DNA of 64,000 nucleotides. Source: Globodera rostochiensis. Lineage: Eukaryota > Nematoda > Chromadorea > Rhabditida > Heteroderidae. Made by a program: the position numbers and the translations under genes. The stretch's first letter is position 1. Every line of letters begins with the position of its first letter. Under the pieces are notes generated by a model that did no database searches, was not told the origin of the DNA, and worked only from the letters and a program-made list of their open reading frames with translations. Positions 36,190 through 47,099 of this stretch are shown piece by piece. The stretch lies in assembly GCA_018350325.1 (NCBI GenBank), contig JAEVLN010000003.1:3378441-3442440 (forward strand). Direction: 5' to 3'.

Positions 36190-36885
36190 GACAACCGAGT
36201 CCGGACAGTTGAGTCTAAGGCAATTTGTGGGGGGGGGGGGGAGGAGGGGGGATGGACGGACAAGCAACCCCCGGAAGTTGAGTCTCAAGGAAATTTGTGG
36301 GGGGATGGACGGACAACCGAGTCCGGACAGTTGATCTCAAGGCAATTTGTGGGGGGGGGGAGGAGGGGGGATGGACGGACAAGCAACCCCCGGCAGTTGA
36401 GTCTCAAGGAAATTTGTGGGGGGATGGACGGACAACCGAGTCCGGACAGTTGGTCTCAAGGCAATTTGTGGGGGGGGGGAGGGGGGATGGACGGACAAGC
36501 AACCCCCGGACGTTGAGTCTCAAGGAAATTTGTGGGGGGATGGACGGACAACCGAGTCCGGACAGTTGAGCTCAAGGCAATTTGTGGGGGGGGGGGAGGA
36601 GGGGGGATGGACGGACAAGCAACCCCCGGCAGTTGAGTCTCAAGGAAATTTGTGGGGGGATGGACGGACAACCGAGTCCGGACAGTTGGTCTCAAGGCAA
36701 TTTGTGGGGGGGGAGGAGGGGGGATGGACGGACAAGCAACCCCCGGACAGTTGAGTCTCAAGGAAATTCGTGGGGGGATGGACGGACAACCGAGTCCGGA
36801 CAGTTGAGTCTCAAGGCAATTTGTGGGGGGGGGGAGGGGGGATGGACGGACAAGCAACCCCCGGACAGTTGAGTCTCAAGGCCCA
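36190..36885 (+). repeat. Higher-order satellite of alternating half-units
   Basis: Alternating half-units of about 50 and 65 bp share GGGATGGACGGACAA and GTTGAGTCTCAAGG. One type reads CCGAGTCCGGACAG and is followed by AATTTGTG and a G run; the other reads GCAACCCCCGG. About six pairs. It lies between the upstream exon block and the AJM-1 core. Confidence 0.9.
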
Positions 36886-36988
36886 TTTGTGCGCAACTTT
36901 ATTCGAAGCAAAGGCTGGGGAACTCTTCCGAAAATAAATGTTGCGTAATTAGGCTTTCCGCTAACATTCGACATGGTTTTGTTGTTTT

Positions 36989-39900
36989 TCAATTGCCGGA
37001 AGTATTGTAAGGAGGCAGCTGACCCGCCGGTGGGTGTGAGATCGGCGGAAAATCTTCGAGTTTTGGTCTCCTTCTCCACCATCCGACTGTCCGTACTGTT
37101 TGGGGTTGGTGGGTTGGTGTGACTCCGTCTTCCAAAATTGCCCTCCCCCGCCTTCGCCTCCCTGGGAGGTGAATGGCGGGTGACTCGTCACCGAATGAGC
37201 AATGAAAGATTCCTCCGGAATGTGCACATTCATCGACGGTCGGGAATGAATTGTGCGATTGGACGTTACGAGAAAGGGTCTGATCGATAAACAATTGGGA
37301 AGGAATGCCCCAGGGGACTTCGAGCAGTACAATGACTTTACTTTGGATGGTCATTCATTTGGCCTTCTCTCTCATCTCCCCTAAATGTAAAAACCGTTTC
37401 TCCGGGATCCGTCGTGCATTGGAAGATCTTCCGCTTGACGGACTGCTTGTGTTGTCCATTCTTTGCTTATTCGTCTTGGCGAGCTCAGCAGCGGCGACCC
37501 GCGCCAAGCTGTCGTCTCCGCCGTTCTGCGTTGGATGGGAATGACGCGTTCCTCAAGCCGGGCCCTGTCCTCCTTGAGCATGATCGGGTGCACTGTCCAC
37601 TCATCCGCCCTTCGATGCTGTTCTTCCAACTTTGCATCCCCTCGAGGGCCAACAATGATGTTCTCCTTTTCGTCCGCACGGACAGCGCCAGTCTTGCCCA
37701 ACAAAGCCCCATATCCGTGCAGGTATCCGACCAACCGCTCATTACGACCCCATAACGGAGTCACCAAAGGCTTGGACACCGGAAGTGGAGGGGGCGGAGG
37801 GGGCGGAGGATGATGGGGGTGAAGATGGCCAATTGCAGGATGATGTGGAGGATGAAGATGAACAGTTGGAGGATGATGTGGAGGATGAAGATGAACAGTT
37901 GGAGGATGATGTGGAGGATGAAGATGAACATTTGGAGGGTAAATTGGAGGATGATGAGGAATCTTTTCTTCCTGCACTTTCCTCGGAATTACGCCGTTCC
38001 GAAACGTTTGTTGCAGCATTGATGGAGGCGGCGGCGGAAGTTCGTCTTTTTCGTCGTCAATTTCGACTCCGTCGACGGATGATGAGGTCGTAGAAATTCT
38101 GAAAGCGTTGGAGAGAACTCAACAAAACTTATGTAAAGTTCACATCGGCCTGTTGTGCCGTACCTTTCGTGCCGTTGCCAACCCCTGGGGGGTGTCGTTG
38201 TCGTCGTCTTTCTTTCCCCCGTCGGACTCTGTGCCCTCCGGCGCTCTTCTGCCTGCACTTCCCCGGCTCTCGGCGTCTCCTCCTCGTCCTCTCCCATTGC
38301 TCTTTTGTGTGCCGCGATCAAACTCGCTGCCATTAAACTTTCGTCAAATTGCGGGTCCGAACAAATGGAATGGTCCAAATGTTCAGACTCACTGAAAAGA
38401 CAAAAAAATTAAATTGGGATAGAAATTGGAGGGGAGGGATTCATCCCTCGAGGGCAGGAAGGGGTAAGTAATTGAGTAGAGAATATCGATCCAAAACTTA
38501 ATGGCATTTAATTCGTTAAAATAAAACGGCATAATAAATAAATGATGAAATTGTCTAACTTTGGCTTATTTCAGAGAATCCCAACCCAACTCGCCGGCTT
38601 CTGTCGAGATTGATTGACATCGATGGGGAACGGACGCCGTCCTCACTAAGGAAATAATTTGAATTACTTTCAACAATTTAACAAAGTTTTTCCTCTATAA
38701 GTCAAGAAGTTATCGTCGATCGCCAACTTTTGGAGACGACCCCCCGGGGGATGGCGAACGCCCAAATGGAAGTGGAGGGGGGGGGGGGGGGGGAGATCCG
38801 TGAGATAAGAGAGAAAAGAACGAACGGGTTTCGCCGGAGGGGGGGGGGGCTTTGGATTTGTAATGGAAATGCAAAATGATTAATTTATTGGATAATGCTT
38901 TAAAAATACGAAAGTTAGTTTTTCCAATTTTTCAAAATTTCCCTTCGATTTTCAAATTTGTCCTTTCTCCAATTAAATATTACTTTGGCGGTGTTCCTCT
39001 GGAAGTGATTTGCTGATCAGTCATCGCTTCCACCAATTCGCTCTGGTCTCGATCAGCATCTGTTGGCGGTGGATGAAACATTTGGTCGGGGATTTGCTAA
39101 AAGTAATAATTGTAGAAAATGCAAAAAGATTAAGTACAATTAAATTACCCATATTAGGTTAAATTCATAAAAAATTGAAAATATGGAGAAATTTCAGAAC
39201 CTTAAAATCTGGGCCACAGAAACAGTTTCCCCCCCCCCCCCCCTCCCAGTGATTAACGATTTGGCCCCGGAGGGGCAGTACGGATGAATCACTCATTCCA
39301 CAAAATTACACGCCCATTTCTCTCATTTGTGGCCCAGTGATCCTTCCCAAAAAGCGACCCGAAGAAAAAGAAATTAATTCCGTCCTTATTTTTAATAAAC
39401 TCCGAAAAAAGGCATTTTATTTAAATTAAAAGCTAAAAGCATTCGTAAAAACAATTTGTTTGGAAGGCGAGTAAAAGTTTGAAATTCCGATTGTCTGAGT
39501 GTTTGGGCCCATTTTGTGAATGTCCCAGCCGAACGAATGTGTCATCCCCCGGGGGTCCGAAATCGATTTATTGGCTCATTTTATTTGTTTCCGTCTGCGT
39601 GACCCGCAGGCGATCATTTCGTTTTCTATTGACAGCAAATGGTGAGTGAATGCTTTACAACTTTTTAGACATTTTTTTAGTGAATTAGTTGAGAAGGAAT
39701 TCAAAATTTCCAAAATAACTTGGGAATCCCCCCCCCCCAACCGTATTTGCCAAACTCATTCTACGGCCCGACCGTTTGTTCCTCCGCCTCCTCCTCCTCT
39801 ATGATCAGCACAGTGTCCGCGTCCGATTGGCTGTCAGACGGTGACTTCCCCTCCGGGGACAGCTCTTCCAATTTCAACGGAGGAACGTTCGGCGGCAATG

Positions 39901-41790
39901 TCTCCTCCGGCTCTCTTCCGCTCTCCTCGCCGCCCACACTCTCTTCCTCCGGCGTGCTTAGTTCGTCGACTTTGGCACCCAAACTTTGACTGAACGCGCC
40001 GGCACTTTGTTGGCGCCTGAAAACAAATTGGAACGGCTGGGCGAAGGCAGCCGGCGGATGGGCGAAATGCTGGGGGTGAGGCGTCTGTTGGTGATGCCCG
40101 GCGGGATGGAGCTGTTCAAAGGTATGTTGGGGATGCCCGGCGGGATGGAGCTGTTCAAAGGTATGTTGGGGATGCCCGGCGGGATGGAGCTGTTCAAAGG
40201 TATGTTGATGATGCCCGGCGGGATGGAGCTGTTCAAAGGTATGTTGATGATGCCCGGCGGGATGGAGCTGTTCAAAGGTATGTTGGGGATGCCCGGCGGG
40301 ATGGAGCTGTTCAAAGGTATGTTGGGGATGCCCGGCGGGATGGAGCTGCTCAAAGGTATGTTGATGATGCCCGGCGGGATGGAGCTGTTCAAAGGTATGT
40401 TGGGGATGCCCGGCGGGATGGAGCTGCTCAAAGGTATGTTGATGATGCCCGGCGGGATGGAGCTGTTCAAAGGTATGTTGGGGATGCCCGGCGGGATGGA
40501 GCTGCTCAAAGTGTTCCTTCGGATGCTCCTCCGTTTGCGGGCTGAGTGGGGGCCGATGGTATTGTTGGCGGGCTGTGGATGCTCTGCTTGACAGGGCACT
40601 GCGCAACTCGTCGCTATCTTCCTGACGAATAAATATTAGTACAATCACTAAAAAAGGAATTCATTAAAATTACTTTCAAAAGTAAAAATGATCGCAAGGC
40701 ATCCAACGATTCAAATGGGTGGGCATTAAACGGACGGACGGCGATAAGAAATGTCGGTTTTGGGGGAAAGGTCACCCACCCACCCAAAGCAACCGATGAG
40801 AGTCCAGTCCGTCCCGAGGGTCAGCAAATACCCCTGGAGGGGAAAGGGTGCTCTTTACGGGCAAATGTGCGGATGGACGGGGGGGGGGGTCACCGTCCAT
40901 TGATTTGGGGGGGGGGGGGTGACTAATCTTTGGTTGGCGGTTGTGAGTTGGAGTTGGCACCCAACTAAACATGAAAGTAGAGACTGAATTGCCAAGGCCA
41001 AATGCATTCCCCTCATCATAAATTGGAATTCCTTTAATTGAACCGTTTAAGGGAAACTAAGTAAATGCATTCTTTCACATTCCGGTCCCGATTCTCACTT
41101 CCAAAATGGCGTCAAGCCGTCCAAAGTGTGCCGCCATTCTCTGAAAGTCCTCCTCGAAGTCCTCGTCCTCCTCCTCTTGTTCTTCCCCGCCGGGGATAAT
41201 GAATGGCATTTCTCCGGTAGAAGCTGTTTTTAACCCCGCTTGGACAGATTCCTCGCGTACCTTTGCCGTTTTGGCCTCCAAATCTGCGCAAATTTTGTCC
41301 CTTTGCACTCCGACGGTTTCAATTTCAATGGGCGGAGATTCGGGCACTATAACGGAGGTCTAAAATAGGAAATTAATTATAATGATTAATGAATGAATTA
41401 ATTTGAAAATTTCTTCTTGACTTATAATCTCGCCTCTTTTGGCATAGTGTCGGTGTGCAAAAGTTTTTCGGTGTCAATTTTTAACGGCACTTTTTTCTTC
41501 GCCTCCTCATCCGAATGGTCGTCTCTGTCGGAAGATTGTGCAGAAGAGGAGGCGGCGGGGGGCGAGGAAGAAGAGGGCGGCGAAGACGAGTTTTTCCTGT
41601 TAAATATTACCAATGATAAGCCTAAATGAAAATACAGTATGAATTCTAATTACAGTAATAATGAATTCCCCCAATTAATTTGCATACGAATAATTGAAGC
41701 GTACCGCTTCTTCCTCCCCTCCTTTTTGTCGTCGGCACTTTTCCCTTCCGCCGCTTTGGACGTCCGCCGTTCTGTGCCGACCGATTCCAT
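36989..41790 (-). CDS. Pro/His/Ser-rich upstream exons, probably 5' part of ajm-1
   Basis: Exons complement(36989..37317, 37395..38098, 38164..38391, 38984..39096, 39773..40621, 41099..41359, 41434..41596, 41705..41790), all phases consistent, ATG at 41790. The product is about 910 residues and mostly disordered: a Ser-rich start, SPPIEIETVGVQ, the acidic stretch EEEDEDFEEDFQRMAAHFGR, a 13-residue His/Pro repeat, an acidic Glu run, then ESLMAASLIAAHKRAM, HHPP repeats and a charged stretch with DEWTVHPIMLKEDRARLEER. It can stop at TGA 36989. If the last exon instead ends at 37024 (GCGG/GTCAGC, phase 1), it joins the acceptor at 35953 in frame with AJM-1 residue 1, giving about 2380 residues. 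Intron 41433-41360 has a GC donor. No family recognised for this half alone. Confidence 0.6.
40085..40515 (-). repeat. Coding 39-bp repeat (13-residue HTFEQLHPAGHPQ)
   Basis: Eleven tandem copies in one exon encode the 13-residue unit HTFEQLHPAGH(P/H)Q. Copies alternate between a Pro and a His codon near the end (GGGGATG versus GATGATG on the plus strand), and some carry CTGCTC instead of CTGTTC. The array is almost perfect at DNA level, which indicates recent expansion or homogenisation within an open reading frame. Confidence 0.9.
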
Positions 41791-41999
41791 TGATTGGGCG
41801 GCTGCGGACAAAAAAAGTCCCTGGCTTGCCACCAAAAAGGCCTGTGAAATTGGAACAATCAGAAAGAATGGGCGGGCGGGCGGGAAGAATTTCGAAAAAT
41901 GGGAAAATGCCCTCTGAACTCTTTTGGTTATTACCGCACAGACCAACACTAACATTTTCAATTAAATTGTCTGTCTCCTAATATAGGGAAGGGGGAAGG

Positions 42000-42655
42000 G
42001 GGAGGGGGTTGTCCCCAAAATCGTCCGGTTTTTTGGAGGATTTTGAAGGATATCGTTGGGGTATCAAATGATTCAAATGATTGCATATTAATATAAGATA
42101 AAATTGCCCTATCGGTCAGTCCTTCTTACAAAATTCAATCAAATTGTATAAATGGTTCGACCATTTGGCAATTGCACGCCGTCTGATCAGGTCGAGATAA
42201 AATTGAATCCGTTCGATTTGTCTGCTCGGGGAATGTATGTATTGTATTGTACAGTTAGTGAGGTTGGGAATGGGGTCGATGGGATTAACGGAAGCTCTGC
42301 GGATGGGTCGTGGCGGTTGGGGAGACCCCGCAAATGTTGTGGACGATGGGAAGACGGCGGGGGGGGGGGAAGGGGGGGAGGGGGGAAGGGGGGGATGTAC
42401 AAACAGTTCGTTGATAGGAAGAGCATTTGGTGGAGGGTCGCTTGAGGGGGAATGATCGGTCGGTTTGATCGGAGTCGGAACACGGAACATCCAAAAAGTC
42501 AAAACGTCCAGTTTCCTCTATTCTATCCGTCTAACTGAACGACCGATTGAACAATCGCCAATGAATACAACAACAAATCATCCGGAACACGCCACGCCAG
42601 TTGCATCCAGTAATATTCCCCCAATGGTATGAGTTGTGGTTTTAAGTCGACAAGC
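42000..42655. other. No supported gene
   Basis: The minus frame from about 42655 to 42523 reads LKPQLIPLGEYYWMQLAWRV and SLAIVQSVVQLDG with ordinary composition and may be an exon. I found no splice context or family that would confirm it. A G run lies at 42360-42390. Confidence 0.3.
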
Positions 42656-42659
42656 TTTT

Positions 42660-43548
42660 GACGGGGGGGGGGGGGGGGTAGATCAAGCGATGGGGGGAAA
42701 TGGAAATTGGAGGAGGGGGGGGGGGAGGTGAATCGATGAGAGAGAATTTTGGGATGGGCAAACAAACACTTTTGGGCGGACAGGCCAAAGACGCACTCTC
42801 GGCGGGACGGGGGAGGGGAGACGGGGACGGGGGGGGGAAGATGGGGACGGGGGGGGGGGACGGGACGGGGGGAACGGGGACGGGGGTGGGGGAAGATGGG
42901 GACGGGGGGGACGGGGACGGGGTGGGGGAAGATGGGGACGGGGGGGGGGGAAGATGGGGACGGGGGGGGGGAAGATTGGGCGGGGGGGGGGACGGGGACG
43001 GGGGGGGGACGGGGGAGGGGAGACGGGGACGGGGGGGGAACGGGGACGGGGGAGGGGAGACGGGGACGGGAGGGAGACGGGGACGGGGGGGGGAGACGAG
43101 ACGGTGGTGGGGGAAGATGGGGACGGGGGGGGGGGAAGATGGGGACGGGGGGGGGGAAAGATGGGGACGGGGGAGACGGGGACGGGAGGGGACGGGGGAG
43201 GGGAGACGGGGACGGGGGAGACGGGGACGGGGGAGGGGAGACGGGGACGGGGGGTAGATGGGGACGGGGGGGGGGAAGATGGGGACGGGGGAGGGAGGGG
43301 AGACGGGGGGGGGAGAAGATGGGGACGGGGGAGGAGGGGAGACGGGGGGGGAGACGGGGGGGGGAGACGGGGGGGGGGAGACGGGGACGGGGGGGGAAGA
43401 TGGGGACGGGGGGGGGAGACGGGGATGGGGGGGGGGAATATGGGGACGGGGGGGGAGACGGGGGGGAGGAGACGGGGACGGAGGGGGGAAGATGGGGAGG
43501 GGGGGGGGGGGGGGAGACGGGGACGGGGGGGAGACGGGGACGGGGGTA
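42660..43548 (+). repeat. GACGGGGACGGGGG satellite
   Basis: Nearly 900 bp built only from GACGGGGACGGGG, GGGGAAGATGGGG and GGGGAGACGG motifs. The plus strand is almost free of C outside ACGG. Open on both strands, hence large Gly/Asp/Thr and Pro/Ser shadow ORFs. Very high G-quadruplex potential. Confidence 0.95.
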
Positions 43549-43858
43549 CAATTGAAAACTTAATCAAAAAATATTTCGGAGAGAGCATATCGTGAACGTG
43601 TTACGTTTTGGCCTCGAAGGTCCGATCAGCAGAATGTTTTCATTTTTAGGCCTGAAGAGGCGCAATTCGATTAATTCCCTTCCCATTAGAAAGGACGAGT
43701 TTTGGAATAGACCTTTTATAAAGAAAAACTGATTTATAAAATAAAGAAGACATTGTTTACAAAAACCTTTAAAAAATCTTTCAGTACGTCCACAAAAATA
43801 AAAATATTTAAAAAGTAAAAAGAGTTAAAAAGCTAATTAATTTAGTTTCTATCCCTTC

Positions 43859-44155
43859 CTACCGCGGCCTTTTGGCCCTTAAGGGCTTTACCTGAAGCCC
43901 CCAGGGGGACTCGGCGACCTTCGACCTGTTCTTCCTCCTTTTCCTCCTTCCAATTCGAAACTTTTTTCTCCACTTTTCTCCAGTGGATGATCCCGAGGAC
44001 GGCATTTTTTCCCCCGATTTCCCCGCAAGTGCAAATTCTTCGGCTTTTTTTTCTTTTCCCGCTTTATTTCTCTCTGTTTTTTCTTTCTTCAGCATTCCCT
44101 TCTTCTTCATTCTCTTCTTCTTCCTTTTTCTCTTTTCCCTTTTCTTCCATTTCAA
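43859..44155 (-). CDS. Lys/Arg-rich ORF, doubtful
   Basis: A 98-codon minus-strand frame starting MKWKKREKRKRKKK and ending VKPLRAKRPR. The first half is a purine tract and could be simple sequence. The second half (EEFALAGKSGEKMPSSGSST, WGLQVKPLRAKRPR) is more varied. It could be a 3' exon of the gene starting at 47090 or a chance frame. Confidence 0.2.
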   Translation of the reverse strand: MKWKKREKRKRKKKRMKKKGMLKKEKTERNKAGKEKKAEEFALAGKSGEKMPSSGSSTGEKWRKKFRIGRRKRRKNRSKVAESPWGLQVKPLRAKRPR

Positions 44156-44684
44156 TTAATTATAATTCTTTGCCTCGACTCGATTAATTTTACACATTCT
44201 TCCACCTGCTACTGACGGAGTTTGTTATTTGTTTGTTGTGCCCTCCTCTCTGATGGCCGGACATTAATTAGTTTCGGGAAATTTTTTTGGTTTATTTGTT
44301 ACAAAATCAAACAATTTGAAATGTTTCTTTATTCAAAACGGACTATTTGTGGTTTGAGTTGGCCAATTCAAAAGAAAAATTGTGTAAAAACGTTGGAAAA
44401 GGAAAAGACAAAACGGAAAGGTTAAGAAGAAATGAATGACGAGGGAATGTCGTAACGTTTCCTCTTTCTGAGTCAACGACAATTTAAATGAAAATTCATT
44501 TGAAAATAAACGACAAATCCCTTTCGATTTTCAGGGCTTCGTCACAAACGAAAAATATTCGTTCGAGGGGCTCTTAATATGGCTGAATAAATGTGATTTG
44601 TGAAACATTACAAGAGGGAGGACATTGGGGCTTTGGCCCACCTGCGGCTTGATTATTTTGGCAAAAATGGGATGAGAATGGGGG

Positions 44685-45960
44685 GGGGGGGGTAGAATGG
44701 GGGAGGGGAATCTTGCTGACTATGGGGGCGGGGGGGGGGATAGGGGGGGGGGGGGGGAGGGGAATGCTTCTTTACATGTGGGGGGAGGAGGGACTATGGG
44801 GGCCATGGAGGGGGAGGAGGGGGCATGGAGGAGAGGGGGGGCATGTAGGGGGGGGGGAGGGGGGGGGGGTGGAAGGTGGGCATGGGGGGGGGGAATGCTT
44901 CCGACTATGGAAGGGGGGCATGGGGGGGGGGGGAGGGGGGGGGGGGGGAAGGTGGGCATGGGGGGGGGAGGGGGGGGGGTGGAAGGTGGGCATGGGGGGG
45001 GAATGTTCCGACTATGGAAGGGGGGCATGGGGGGGGGAGGGGGGGGGGGGGGGGGTGGAAGGTGGCATAGGGGGAGGGAATGAGGGAATGCTTCCGACTA
45101 TGGAAGGGGGCATGGGGGGGGGAGGGGGGGGGGGGGGGTGGAAGGTGGGCATAGGGGGAGGGAATGAGGGAATGCTTCCGACATGGAAGGGGGCATGGGG
45201 GGGGGAGGGGGGGGGGCGTGGAAGGTGGGCATGGGGGGGGGGGGGGGGGGGGGGTGGAAGGTGGGCATGGGGGGGGGAATGCTTCCGACTATGGAAGGGG
45301 GCATGGGGGGGGGGGGGAGGGGGGGGGCGTGAAAGGTGGGCATGGGGGGGGAGGGGGGGGGTGGAAGGTGGGCATGGGGGGGGGGAATGCTTCCGACTAT
45401 GGAAGGGGGGCATGGGGGGGGGGAGGGGGGGGGGCGTGGAAGGTGGGCATGGGGGGGGGAGGGGGGGGGGTGGAAGGGGGCATGGGGGGGGGGGAATGCT
45501 TCCGACTATGGAAGGGGGGCATGGGGGGGGGGGGGGGGGGGGGGGCGTGAAAGGTGGGCATGGGGGGGGAGGGGGGGGGGGTGGAAGGTGGGCATGGGGG
45601 GGGGGGAATGCTTCCGACTATGGAAGGGGGCATGGGGGGGGGGGGAGGGGGGGGGCGTGGAAGGTGGGCATGGGGGGGGGAGGGGGGGGGGGGTGGAAGG
45701 TGGGCATGGGGGGGGGGAATGCTTCCGACTATGGAAGGGGGGCATGGGGGGGGGGGAGGGGGGGGGCGTGAAGGTGGGCATGGGGGGGGAGGGGGGGGGG
45801 GGGTGGAAGGTGGGCATGGGGGGGGGGGGGGATGCTTCCGACTATGGAAGGGGGGCATGGGGGGGGGGGGGAGGGGGGGGGCGTGGAAGGGGGCATGGGG
45901 GGGAATGCTTCCGATTATGAAGGGGGGAGAAGGGGGGGGGGTGGGGCTGCCAATACAAAG
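44685..45960 (+). repeat. G-rich satellite with CATGG and GCTTCCGACTATGG
   Basis: About 1.27 kb of units combining GGTGGAAGGTGGGCATGG, G8-G18 runs, and AATGCTTCCGACTATGGAAG. Larger units of roughly 140 bp are made of two G-rich halves and one GCTTCCGAC segment. Homopolymer lengths vary from copy to copy. No coding content. Confidence 0.95.
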
Positions 45961-46440
45961 GTGGGAGGGGCGGGAGTATTTATGTTTGGGGGGCTAGCAA
46001 TGACAACAGAACATAATAATGACACGAGAGGATTGGGGGAGGGAGGTGAGACCGGCAGAGGGACTGGGGGGAGAAGAGAGAGTGGAAGAGAGACAGACAG
46101 TGAGAGAGAGAGAGTGTGGGTGAGAGAGAAAGAGGGGACAGAGTAAGTGCTTCTTAAATTACAAAAGCCCCACGCAAAAGACCCCGAGGCTTATGCGAGC
46201 AAAATGCCATCTGTTGGCATTTCTGGCGTCCACAAAAAGAGTAATGAACCCAATCCTCCAATCCAGAATTGACAAATCAAACTAAGATTAAGCCTCGGCC
46301 CCCGAACCCCAACCCCCCGCCCCCGAGGGGTCGGGACTCAACCCTAAACCAAACCCCTCAAAAGTGGCTTTTCGATGTTTAACTTTACCAATAAAACTGT
46401 GAAATAATAGCTGACCCAATGTTCCCCGTTTTTTCCCTAC

Positions 46441-47090
46441 CAAAATGGCTGCCATGGCCATGCGCAACAAGTTGTGGAATACATTGTCGTCATCGTCTTC
46501 AGCGACATGACGACGCACAATGTCCCCCGAAGCGATGTCGTCAGATGCTGGAGGATGTCCAGTAGAGGGAACTTGCGGAGGAGAGCACATCCGATCGGGA
46601 ACGGAGGCTAAACTGATGGATTTTTGGCGATTTGTACAATACAAATACTGATTTTGATGCCCGAAATGTTATTTTGGAATTTGGAAGCAGACAAATTCGC
46701 TATTTGTGAATGCTTACATTTGTAATTAATTACTGATCACAAAAATGGATAACATTTATGGTTTGTTTTGTCCATTCGGTTGCTTCCTCCGAGTGAATTC
46801 TCTCGAGTCCCCATTTCAGTTGGACCCGTGGAGAATTGGCAATTGGTACCCAAACAAATAACCGAAACATATGCAAGCAAAAGACTTCAAGAATCTCCGA
46901 TCAAATTCTATGATTTATGGGGCGCGATCATCGCCCAATGTTAAAAAGTGTCTGATCACGACCCGTCCCGTCCCGCCTCGCACTTGCCGGCTCTGTCTTC
47001 GTCCTCTTCCACCCCCTCCTCCTGCTGGTCAGCATCATCTTCATCCGCCTCAACCTCCTCAACATTCATCCTCCGTTCTCGACCGTCCAT
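46441..47090 (-). CDS. First two exons of an unknown acidic protein
   Basis: Exons complement(46441..46612, 46984..47090). ATG at 47090 opens MDGRERRMNVEEVEADEDDA, an acidic exon ending phase 2 at GGCAA/GTGCGA. The next exon starts at CATCAG/TTTAGCC and reads NLASVPDRMCSPPQVP and later DDDDNVFHNLLRMAMAAIL up to donor GTAGGG, phase 0. The hydrophobic end suggests the start of a membrane segment or amphipathic helix. Downstream exons were not found in the satellite-rich DNA to the left. No family recognised. Confidence 0.45.
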
Positions 47091-47099
47091 TGTCCCGTC

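Noticed and set aside
42523..43595. 300-residue Pro/Ser and Gly/Asp ORFs
   Set aside because: Simple GACGGGG repeat read in several frames; no start context or domain.
44697..45997. 350-residue Gly/Trp/Met ORFs
   Set aside because: Product of the G-run satellite; the frame shifts with homopolymer length.
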